From contig CAZNSX010000005.1 of assembly GCA_964575845.1 (NCBI GenBank), forward strand, positions 248,001 to 312,000: DNA of 64,000 nt, given 5' to 3'. Every line of letters begins with the position of its first letter. The first letter of the stretch is position 1. The translations under genes and the position numbers were made by a program. This document shows, in pieces, positions 17,207 through 24,996 of this stretch. Origin of the DNA: CAZNSX01 sp964575845. GTDB lineage: Bacteria; UBA8248; CAZNSX01. Under the pieces are notes generated by a model. It did no database searches and was not told where the DNA came from. It saw nothing but the letters and a program-made list of their open reading frames with translations.

Positions 17207-17215
17207 ATTATAGCA
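17207..17215 (-). promoter_or_regulatory. candidate extended -10 promoter
   Basis: On the minus strand the sequence reads TGCTATAAT, an exact extended -10 hexamer with its upstream TG. No good -35 is visible. It is about 180 bases before the FmdB-like start and just downstream of the terminator at 17289-17309, a sensible place for a new transcription unit. Confidence 0.4.
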
Positions 17216-17288
17216 CATTTGGCTCGTGACTTTCGCGGAAAGAACCTTCCGGAAAAAAATTTTTCGAGGGTCCCCCTGGATAAAAATA

Positions 17289-17309
17289 GGGCTCTTCTGA
17301 GAAGAGCCC
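17289..17309 (-). terminator. perfect rho-independent terminator
   Basis: GGGCTCTTC (17289-17297), 3-base loop, GAAGAGCCC (17301-17309). On the minus strand it is followed by TATTTTTA and on the plus strand by TTCTTTTTTTC, so it is probably bidirectional. It lies 58 bases after the end of the 31-residue reading frame at 17368-17463. Confidence 0.8.
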
Positions 17310-17367
17310 TTCTTTTTTTCCCTGCCTCCTTAGGCGGGCGGGACGGTTATCCGCCCCAGAAGAGCGC

Positions 17368-17463
17368 TCAATTCTCGACCCCCTCCGGTGTGAGCGCAAC
17401 GTCTGGCCGGAGGAGGCCATCTTGGGGAAATTTAAGCACCATGATCTTTCTGAGGAACGCCAT
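17368..17463 (-). CDS. possible 31-residue small protein
   Basis: A short frame MAFLRKIMVLKFPQDGLLRP... ending EGVEN, with a very good ribosome site (AGGAAGGAGTGAGAGG just before ATG) and a strong terminator 58 bases downstream. It is too short for similarity arguments and has no recognisable motif. The combination of ribosome site, frame and terminator is what one expects of a real small gene; alternatively it is the leader of a regulatory RNA. Confidence 0.4.
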   Translation of the reverse strand: MAFLRKIMVLKFPQDGLLRPDVALTPEGVEN

Positions 17464-17677
17464 TCCTCTCACTCCTTCCTCGCGGCTCGCAAGGATTGCG
17501 AACCATTAGAGAGACCTAAACGCTCCCCTTTTACTGCCTTCAATTTTAAATATAATTTATCGGAATTGCCCTGTCAAGAAAAAAGTCCTGGAAGGAAGAA
17601 GCTCTCGTGGGCACGGGTTATGGGCTAACAGGAAGGGGCTTGAGGGCTCACTTCCAACCTACCCCTTGATTTTTCAA

Positions 17678-18139
17678 CTATATGTAATCACCCCGTCTAA
17701 ACTTCATGGTCTCTACCGTACTGATGATGGCCGCCTCTTCAAGGAGGGACCTCTCCTCGCTTCCTTCAGGAAGACTCTTAAGAGTCTCAACCAACGAGTC
17801 CCTTGCCCCCTCCAGCTCTCCCACCAGAGGCTCCATCTCCCTGAGGGAGATTTTTGGTTCAACTAGATAAGCCTGATAGCGCGAGAGCACCCCTAGAAGG
17901 CTCTCTGCTTGCTCGAAAGCCGGGGAGGCGGAATGGCCCGTGGGACTCAGGTAAGAGGCTGAGGAGAGGGGCTCAAGACCCTGGGGCTCTCCTGCGGCCC
18001 TGACTCCCTCAAGTTTGCCGCTCGCGGCTTCAAGCGCCTGCTCAAAGCTCAGCTCAGTGGTCGGCCTTTTCCCCGCAATTTTGCTGGGGTTGAGCGCGTC
18101 ATTCCTTTCAAGCCGTGAAATAGGGTCAAGTTCCGCCAT
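17678..18139 (-). CDS. conserved-looking soluble protein of unknown function
   Basis: A 153-residue protein, hydrophilic, with no signal peptide or helix. The ATG at 18139 is chosen because AAAGGAGGAGACC precedes it; the in-frame extension to 18166 is an arginine-rich stretch without a ribosome site. The first 75 residues are low in structure and rich in Ser/Pro/Glu; residues 80-153 are predicted helical (AESLLGVLSRYQAYLVEP, MEPLVGELEGARDSLVETLKSL) and may form a coiled coil. The general look recalls small chaperone-like or flagellar/secretion accessory proteins, but nothing around it supports that. Function unknown. Confidence 0.65.
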   Translation of the reverse strand: MAELDPISRLERNDALNPSKIAGKRPTTELSFEQALEAASGKLEGVRAAGEPQGLEPLSSASYLSPTGHSASPAFEQAESLLGVLSRYQAYLVEPKISLREMEPLVGELEGARDSLVETLKSLPEGSEERSLLEEAAIISTVETMKFRRGDYI

Positions 18140-18948
18140 CGGTCTCCTCCTTTTCCTATATCTCACAATGGGAAGAGGGATGCTGAATCCGGCTCGAACA
18201 ATGTTACAGCAAGGGCCGTGCCAAAATTTTAGTTCCTCAACTCTTTGTTTTTAAAAGAGTAGTAAGAATACGTTAGCTCCCACCGACGCTTTTTCCGCCT
18301 CCAGAAATAATAAAGGGGAAAAATTTTCCCTCCTGCGAGAACTTCCCCCATCAGCATGAGAAGCCCGGGTGGAGGAGGGGAAGCAGACCTTTTAGGCGAG
18401 GAAGCCCTCCCTCGGGGGGAGAACTGTTCCTCCTTTCACTATGGTTGCGTCGCCGATGGTTTTATGAGGGAGCGGGAGGGCCGGCCGCTCGGTGGCGAGG
18501 GCTCAGACCGGTCTACCCTTATCAAGAACCCTTCATACGTGGCTGGTCCCGATGGCTTCCTCGATAATGGGTCGTGGGCGGATTGGGGGCGGAATAATGA
18601 CGAGCATGCTCTTCCTCCGCCTTCGGAGACCGAGCATGAGGAGATTGTACCGGCCTGCGTCTACGCTGTCAGTTTTCTTCTAAAATAAGAAATTAATCGT
18701 TGCGGTATTTTCTATTGAGTATTATTGTTAGTTTATAATAAAGGATGATTTCACAGTCAAGACTATCTAGAAAAGCCGATGCAGGGCATCCATCATATGT
18801 GTCATCACGGAGAAGGCCGGCATCTTTTCGGCATTTACATCGTCAACCCGCTCCTGAAATTGGTCACCTTGAATTTTTATCATTTCTGGGCGAAACCCCC
18901 GGGGGAGGTCACGTTTTGTGAAAAATTAATCTGCCGGGGAAGGAGAAC
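18140..18948. other. 809-base region without a convincing gene
   Basis: Separates the unknown gene at 17678 from the CHAT operon. A 110-codon frame at 18356-18688 is low-complexity and lacks a ribosome site, so it is not called. From 18690 to 18760 the DNA turns AT-rich and includes TTTATAATA (18732-18740), a plausible -10 for the CHAT operon, without a well-spaced -35. This leaves a leader of about 200 bases before 18949. Confidence 0.45.
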
Positions 18949-21900
18949 ATGGTGAAACGGGCCCGGGAGGTCGTGGCAATTATTGCAGCCGAATTATTCT
19001 TGGTGGTTCCCTTCTGGACGGCCGACGCGGATGGGGAGTGCAAGATGAAAAGTGGCTCGAAGGGGCGCAGGGCCCACCCAGGGGTAAACGGTGGGGCTCA
19101 TCGATTCATCACCCTGGTCCTCATCGCTATCGTACCACTACTGGGTGCATGCGAGATGTTCGGGCCGCGCGCTCTTTCTCTGGAGGAGGCGAAAAAAATC
19201 ACCACCGAGCTTAAAGGTGAGCCCTTCGTTCCTCCTCCCCGCACCATCAACGACATCACGGCCATCTTGGACCAGGAAAAGCCCAACCTCAGGAGGCTCG
19301 CCCGCGCCCGCGCCGCGGCCGACAGAGAGCCGCCTGTCACAAATGACGCCGAGGTCCTTGCGAATTTTTACCTCAAGCGCGCAATGGCTGCTGGCTACGT
19401 CGGCCGCCCTGAGCAAAGGATTGCCGACCTAACCCAGGCGGCTCACTGGGCGAAGAAGAGCAACTCCTCCAAACTCAGCTCTATCTTGTTTAAGCTTGGC
19501 TTCGCCTTATTTGGTTCCGGCGAGGCCGAGGTCTGGGGCGACGGCGGCCACTATGCGCCCAGTCTCGATTATTTTGAGCAAGCGATTGAAGCCACGACCA
19601 ATAAAGGCGATCGCCTCTGGATGAATTCAGTGCTGGCGGCAATCAAGGCGTTTAGGGGCGACCTTGAGGGTGCCGAAAAGAACCTGGCAATCGCTCAACG
19701 GCTCAAGCTCGAAATCTATTCCCAGTGGAGAGTAATTGAAGAAGACTGGGTCATTTGGTGGGAGTTGCAAACGGACAACGCACGGGCTCAAATTCTGGAA
19801 GCGCAAGGCCGACACAAGGAAGCCGAAGCGATCTATCGTAAGGGGATCGCACGTCTGGCGAGCAGTGATCGATACCGCAAACAGGTATTCTATAATCAAG
19901 TTTGCCGGCTGGCGAGAAGCCTGAAGAATCAGGGACGTCTTATCGAAGCCGAGGTGGAGATGCGGAAGTCGCTCCTTGGCAAGCTGAAGTTGTTCGGGCG
20001 CTACTCCACCAGGACATTCAGACCTCTTGGGGGACTGGCTGATATCTTGATTGCACAAGGCCGCTATGCTGAGGCCGAAACCCTGGCGCGCGCCTCTATC
20101 GAAATCTTCCAGAGAGTCGGCGCATCCTCTTCCTCATATTCTTTCGTGGGGGCGCGTGTGTTACTTGGAAAAGCGTTACTCTCCCAGGGCCGCTGGGAGG
20201 AGGCGTTGGCGACATTTGAGTCTATACGCGAGGCTTTGGCCGCGGACCCAAAAGCTTACGGGCTCGGAGTCGTATGGTGGGCGATAGCCCTGATGAAGGC
20301 CGGCCGGGCTGAAGAAGCGCTCGGCATCCTTCGGGTCGAGCGGGACCGATACAAACGCCTGTTGGGCGAGAAGCATCCCAAAACGGCGATGGTGCGCGGC
20401 TTGATCGCGATGGCCCTTTTTGAGGGGGGCGACCGCCGCCAAGCCCTCACCGAGTTTGGCGAGGCGATACCCGTCCTAGTCTCGCGTCCCGACCAATCGA
20501 GCGACGAGAGCACCATGATGGACGTGGGGAGCCGGTGCCTGAAGTCGATCCTCGATTATTACATAGGCGCTCTGGCCGGAGTCCGCGGGACGGAGCTGGA
20601 GCGGTGGGCGGGTATTGATGCGATGACGACGGCTTTCCGCATTGCCGAGGCGGCCCGCGGCCGGGGCGTGGAGCGGGCGCTTGCCGCGAGCAGCGCGCGC
20701 ACTGCGGCTAAGGACCCGAGGCTCGCCGACCTGGTGCGCAGGGAGCAGGACGCGCAGAACCAGGTCAGCGCCCTATATGGTATGCTGGCCAACGCGCTGA
20801 GCGTTCCGACCGACCAACAGAACCCCGAAGCGATCCGTTCGCTGCGCTATAAGATCGACAAGCTGGACGCGGCGCGGTCCGCCTTGAGATTGCAGATTGA
20901 GAGGGAGTTTCCGGACTACGCTCAGCTGCTCAACCCGAAGCTGGCCTCTGTGGAAGAAGTGCAGCGGGCGCTCCGGCCTGGCGAAGCACTGGTCGCGACC
21001 TATGTGGGCGAGAAAAGGACCTACATCTGGGCTATCCCGCATGAGGGCAAGGCGGCCTTCGCCGCCGTGCCCTTGGGAAGAGAGCGGATTGCGGCGGCCG
21101 TCGGTGAGTTGCGCAAGGCGCTCAACCCCAACGCCCAGACCCTGGGCGATATTCCCGCATTCGACCTCGCCCTGGCCCACAAGCTCTTCAATGCCCTTTT
21201 GGCTCCGGTCGAGCCGGGCTGGCGGGGGGCGAGAAGCCTGATCGTCATCCCCCACGGGGCGCTCGGCCAGCTTCCCTTCTCGTTGCTTCCCACCGAGCGG
21301 GTGGATCTCGGTCCCGAGAAGGCACCCCTATTCTCCAACTATCGGCCGGTGCGATGGCTCGTGCGGACGGCGGCGGTGACGAACATGCCCTCTGTGGCCT
21401 CGCTAGTGACCTTGAGGGGCTTGCCAGCGGGTGACCCCAAACGGCGTCCCTTCATCGGCTTCGGCGACCCCTATTTCAGCGAGCAGCAGGCTCAGGAGGC
21501 GGCGAAGCCGGCCGTCCCATCCCAAGGTGAGGCGGTTGCCAGCCGGGGGTTGAGCCTGCTCCAGACGCGGGGTCTTCGGCTTCGGCTGAGGAACTCTCCC
21601 GGGCTCGAGGGTGTGGACAGCGCGGATTTGTCGCGGCTTCCTCGCCTGCCCGATACAGCCGAGGAGGTGCGCAGCATCGCGCTGGCGATGGAGGCAGACC
21701 TGACAAAGGACGTCTTCCTGGGCGCGCGGGCGAACGAGGGGCTCGTCAAGACGCTCGACCTCTCGGGCCGCCGCGTCATCGTCTTCGCCACCCATGGGCT
21801 TGTGCCGGGGGACCTGAATGGTCTCACCCAGCCGGCCCTGGCACTCTCCTCGCCTGTGGTGGCCGGGGTGGGGGGGGATGGTATCCTCACGATGGAGGAG

Positions 21901-22284
21901 ATTTTAGGCCTTCGGCTGGACGCCGACTGGGTGGTGCTCTCTGCGTGTAACACTGCGAGCGGCAAAGGGGCCGGGGCGGAGGCGGTCTCGGGCCTCGGAA
22001 GAGCGTTCTTCTATGCGGGCGCCCGGGCCCTCTTGGCGAGCAACTGGCCGGTGGAGACCACCTCAGCACGCCTGCTGACGAGCGATCTGTTCCGCCGCCA
22101 GGCGCAGGATGCGGGCCTCACGCGGGCCGAGGCGCTGCGTCAGGCCATGTCGAGGCTCATCGATGGGAAAGGCTACATAGATAAGGCCACGGGCAAAACG
22201 GTTTTCTCTTACGCCCACCCCATCTTTTGGGCCCCCTTCACTCTCGTCGGCGACGGCGCGGGAGGCGTTGCATTGGAAAATTGA
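18949..22284 (+). CDS. TPR-CHAT protease lipoprotein
   Basis: A 1111-residue protein. After an N-terminal export region come tetratricopeptide-like repeats (about residues 130-500, for example RHKEAEAIYRKGIARL, QGRYAEAETLARASIEIF, QGRWEEALATFESIREAL), a helical linker, and a C-terminal CHAT domain (about 670-1105). The caspase-like dyad is present: His949 in FATHGLVPG and Cys1000 in VVLSACNTASG, followed by the SNWPVETTSARLL segment. CHAT domains are cysteine proteases related to separase and caspases. Start is uncertain: 18949 has GGAAGGAG upstream, but ATG 19045 has its own GGGGAG and gives a lipoprotein signal ending LVLIAIVPLLGAC. First gene of a three-gene operon with the exported protein and the CHASE2 cyclase. 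Confidence 0.88.
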   Translation: MVKRAREVVAIIAAELFLVVPFWTADADGECKMKSGSKGRRAHPGVNGGAHRFITLVLIAIVPLLGACEMFGPRALSLEEAKKITTELKGEPFVPPPRTINDITAILDQEKPNLRRLARARAAADREPPVTNDAEVLANFYLKRAMAAGYVGRPEQRIADLTQAAHWAKKSNSSKLSSILFKLGFALFGSGEAEVWGDGGHYAPSLDYFEQAIEATTNKGDRLWMNSVLAAIKAFRGDLEGAEKNLAIAQRLKLEIYSQWRVIEEDWVIWWELQTDNARAQILEAQGRHKEAEAIYRKGIARLASSDRYRKQVFYNQVCRLARSLKNQGRLIEAEVEMRKSLLGKLKLFGRYSTRTFRPLGGLADILIAQGRYAEAETLARASIEIFQRVGASSSSYSFVGARVLLGKALLSQGRWEEALATFESIREALAADPKAYGLGVVWWAIALMKAGRAEEALGILRVERDRYKRLLGEKHPKTAMVRGLIAMALFEGGDRRQALTEFGEAIPVLVSRPDQSSDESTMMDVGSRCLKSILDYYIGALAGVRGTELERWAGIDAMTTAFRIAEAARGRGVERALAASSARTAAKDPRLADLVRREQDAQNQVSALYGMLANALSVPTDQQNPEAIRSLRYKIDKLDAARSALRLQIEREFPDYAQLLNPKLASVEEVQRALRPGEALVATYVGEKRTYIWAIPHEGKAAFAAVPLGRERIAAAVGELRKALNPNAQTLGDIPAFDLALAHKLFNALLAPVEPGWRGARSLIVIPHGALGQLPFSLLPTERVDLGPEKAPLFSNYRPVRWLVRTAAVTNMPSVASLVTLRGLPAGDPKRRPFIGFGDPYFSEQQAQEAAKPAVPSQGEAVASRGLSLLQTRGLRLRLRNSPGLEGVDSADLSRLPRLPDTAEEVRSIALAMEADLTKDVFLGARANEGLVKTLDLSGRRVIVFATHGLVPGDLNGLTQPALALSSPVVAGVGGDGILTMEEILGLRLDADWVVLSACNTASGKGAGAEAVSGLGRAFFYAGARALLASNWPVETTSARLLTSDLFRRQAQDAGLTRAEALRQAMSRLIDGKGYIDKATGKTVFSYAHPIFWAPFTLVGDGAGGVALEN

Positions 22285-22306
22285 ACCTGCACGGAGGCGA
22301 GATGCT

Positions 22307-22966
22307 GTGAAACAGGTCTGGAAGCTTGCGACTGTATTGGCGGTCGGCTTGTGGGCGGCGCCTCCTGGATGGGCGGCAGAGCCGGTGGCGATCGTCGAGG
22401 ACGTGAGCTCTGACAAAGCCCAGGTGGAGTTCATGGACTATCTCGAGGCGGGACGTATCATCGATCTGCCCGGCGGAGCGAGCATTACGATCGGCTATCT
22501 GAGGTCTTGCTGGCGTGAGACGATCACGGGGGGACAAATCACCGTCGGCACCGAAAAAAGTTCCGTTGAGGGCGGCCGGGTTCAGCGCGAACAGGTCGAG
22601 TGTGACGGCGGCCGCTTCAGGCTCACGAAAGAGCAGGCCGCCAAGGGGGGCGTCACGGTCTTCCGTAAGCCCAGGGACGCTCCTTCGTCCAGCCTGCCTC
22701 AGCCCGAGCTCACCATTTTCAGCACAAGCCCGCTGATCAGTCTGGCCGGCGGCGGCAGGGTCTTGATCGAGCGGCTAGACCGGCCCGGCGAAACGCATGA
22801 GATCGTCGTCACCGGAAACCATGAAGACCTCGCGATATCGAAAAAGGAGTTGATTCCCGGTGGGCTGTACCGGATCCGTGCAGGCAGGAAGGCCATGGTT
22901 TTCATGGTCGACCCCTTTGCCCTGCCGGGCGGGGGACCGATCATCAGCCGGTTGATCCGCTTCTAG
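22307..22966 (+). CDS. exported protein of the CHAT/cyclase operon
   Basis: A 219-residue protein beginning at GTG 22307, preceded by GGAGGCGAG; a signal peptide (KQVWKLATVLAVGLWAAPPG, then WAAEP) directs it to the periplasm. The mature part has two similar halves of beta-rich character, with a double-cysteine segment (LRSCWRETITGGQITVG and QVECDGGRFRL) that probably forms a disulfide. The pattern LPGGASITIGY followed by a glycine-rich run suggests a FecR-like beta fold, but I cannot confirm it. It sits 22 bases after the CHAT gene and ends 3 bases before the cyclase start, so the three are almost certainly translated from one message. Function unknown; presumably a periplasmic adaptor. Confidence 0.75.
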   Translation: MKQVWKLATVLAVGLWAAPPGWAAEPVAIVEDVSSDKAQVEFMDYLEAGRIIDLPGGASITIGYLRSCWRETITGGQITVGTEKSSVEGGRVQREQVECDGGRFRLTKEQAAKGGVTVFRKPRDAPSSSLPQPELTIFSTSPLISLAGGGRVLIERLDRPGETHEIVVTGNHEDLAISKKELIPGGLYRIRAGRKAMVFMVDPFALPGGGPIISRLIRF

Positions 22967-22969
22967 CCC

Positions 22970-24895
22970 ATGAAGGTTCGAGACATTTTCGTGGCGGGTG
23001 TCGTCGCCCTCGCCTCAACCGCGCTGTTTGCGCTGCCCTTTTTTGACCGCTTCGAACTGTTATCGATCGACCTTCTTTTTTGGCTGCGGCATCACGCCTT
23101 CGGCGCTCAATACGCCCCTCAAGGCTCCCCCACAGTAGTCATCGCAATCGACGAGGAAACCTACCGCACCCCCCCCTTTCGGGACCTTCCCAAGGTGATG
23201 TGGACGAAGCAACTGGCCAAGGTCCTGAACGCGACGCTGGAGGGGGGAGCTCTGGTGGTCGGATATGACGTTATTTTTCCCACTTCCGTTGAAAAATATA
23301 TCAAGGGATTCGACAAAGAATTCCTGGTCGCACTCCGTACCGGGGCCAAAGAGGGGAAGGTAGTTCTGGGCAAGGTACAGCATCAGGCAAAGCCGATCAC
23401 TCCATTTCCCGGATATAGCTTTGCCGTCGGCCATCAAAAAAACATCCGGTCGGTCAACCTATTCGATGACGGTGATGGGGTCATCCGCCGCGTGCCGCTG
23501 ACTTTTGAAGCCGAGGATCTGAAAACGGGCAGGCGCGTTGAGCCTTCCATGGCGCTTGAGCTGGCGGCGCGGACGTTTGGAAGAAGGCCGAAGGTGGAGG
23601 GTCCGGGGGGAATCATCCTCGGCGGGTATCGAGTTCCGGGGTCATCGAAAAATGCGATGGCACTCAATTTCGATGGCGGCGACGGGGCGATTCCCACCTA
23701 TTCCTTAGCCGACCTTTACGCGTGCGCGGAGAGGGGGCGAAAGGACTATTTCAGGAAGCACTTCGGCGGCAAAGTGGTCCTGGTCGGCACCGTGTTGGAC
23801 GTCGAGGACCGCAAGCTCACCTCCAAGCGTTTCATCACCGGTCCCGAGGGGATCAATTTGCCGGAACGATGCGAGTTCCCGGTGAAGGCCGGAATGTATG
23901 AGGAGAATTTGGTGCGCGACGCCATTCCGTCCGTCTACATCCATGCCACCGCGGTCGATAACCTCTTGCGCCAGGATGCTTTATCGGAGTTATTGCCTCT
24001 GGGATACGCGCTGCTTTGCATACCCTTCGCCGTCTTCGTGGCGGCATTGACCCTTGCTCTTTCCCCGATTCGCGCGGGGCTCGGTATCCTGGCTGGTGCC
24101 ATGCTTTGGGGCGTGGCGGCGACCGTCGCGTTTCAGGCCAACCGGATATTTCCGCTGCTCGATGCGCTTGCGGCGGGTGGGGTGGCCTTCGCCGCTCTCC
24201 TTTGCTATCGCGTCGCCTTCCTCGAGAGGGTGAAGCGAGGGCTAAACCGTTTCGTCCCCGACACGGTGCGCCGCCTCATCGAACAGAGCCCCGACGCGGC
24301 CGCGCTCTCCAAGGCGGGGAGGGACGTGACCGTTCTTTTCCTCGACGTGGAGGGTTACACGCGCCTCGCCGAATCGCTTCCCAGAGAGAAGCTGACCGGT
24401 CTCATAGAGCGCTATTTTTCGCTCTATCTTTTGACCATCCGTGGCAGCAGGGGTGATATCAACGAGACCGCAGGGGACGGCCTCATGGCCATCTTTCAAG
24501 AGGGAGGGCCCGAAGAGCACGCCGGGTCGGCCGTCAGGGCGGCGCTCGAGATCCGGGATAAGACCATCGCCGCGAACCGGGAGGCCGGAGGCGCGCATCC
24601 GCCCATAGTGGTGAACATCGGAATTTGCTCGGGAGTTTGCGACGTGGGGGCCACCAAGCTTGCGGGTACCGCGGGCGACCGGTGGACATTCACCGCCACT
24701 GGCCTCGTCACCAACACAGCGGCCCGGCTTGGAGCCCATGCGACGCGCGGTCAGATCATCATCGGTCCAGAAACGGCCAACCGGGTCAAAGAGAGGTTCC
24801 GTCTCAAGAGTCTCGGCCCTATCGCCCTGAAGAACATCGCCGCTCCGGTCGATGCGTGGGAGGTCGGGGCGGCCGAAGACGGCGACCGTCAATAA
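22970..24895 (+). CDS. CHASE2-domain class III nucleotidyl cyclase
   Basis: A 641-residue membrane signalling enzyme. N-terminal helix (about residues 5-22), a periplasmic CHASE2 sensor (about 25-335, with the typical VVIAIDEETYR and VVGYDVIFP strands), three helices (about 340-420) and a C-terminal class III cyclase domain (about 440-640). Metal-binding Asp459 (LFLDVEGYT) and Asp503 (AGDGLMAIF) and the N-x3-R transition-state pair (NTAARLG) are present. The position that is Lys in adenylate cyclases is Glu499, and the usual GD near the end of the site reads GL. CHASE2 is thought to sense small molecules or envelope signals. It lies downstream of, and coupled to, the CHAT lipoprotein and faces a caspase-fold gene. 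Confidence 0.9.
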   Translation: MKVRDIFVAGVVALASTALFALPFFDRFELLSIDLLFWLRHHAFGAQYAPQGSPTVVIAIDEETYRTPPFRDLPKVMWTKQLAKVLNATLEGGALVVGYDVIFPTSVEKYIKGFDKEFLVALRTGAKEGKVVLGKVQHQAKPITPFPGYSFAVGHQKNIRSVNLFDDGDGVIRRVPLTFEAEDLKTGRRVEPSMALELAARTFGRRPKVEGPGGIILGGYRVPGSSKNAMALNFDGGDGAIPTYSLADLYACAERGRKDYFRKHFGGKVVLVGTVLDVEDRKLTSKRFITGPEGINLPERCEFPVKAGMYEENLVRDAIPSVYIHATAVDNLLRQDALSELLPLGYALLCIPFAVFVAALTLALSPIRAGLGILAGAMLWGVAATVAFQANRIFPLLDALAAGGVAFAALLCYRVAFLERVKRGLNRFVPDTVRRLIEQSPDAAALSKAGRDVTVLFLDVEGYTRLAESLPREKLTGLIERYFSLYLLTIRGSRGDINETAGDGLMAIFQEGGPEEHAGSAVRAALEIRDKTIAANREAGGAHPPIVVNIGICSGVCDVGATKLAGTAGDRWTFTATGLVTNTAARLGAHATRGQIIIGPETANRVKERFRLKSLGPIALKNIAAPVDAWEVGAAEDGDRQ

Positions 24896-24996
24896 AAACC
24901 GGGAGATCCAACCGGATCCCCCACTTTTTGATCGGCCGCCGTTCTCACCCGAGCGCGCCTCTTACCGTTCGCGCCGGTAGGGAAAGAGACCGTCCC

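Noticed and set aside
18356..18688. 110-codon open frame upstream of the CHAT operon
   Set aside because: Low-complexity glycine-rich start, no ribosome site, no motif.
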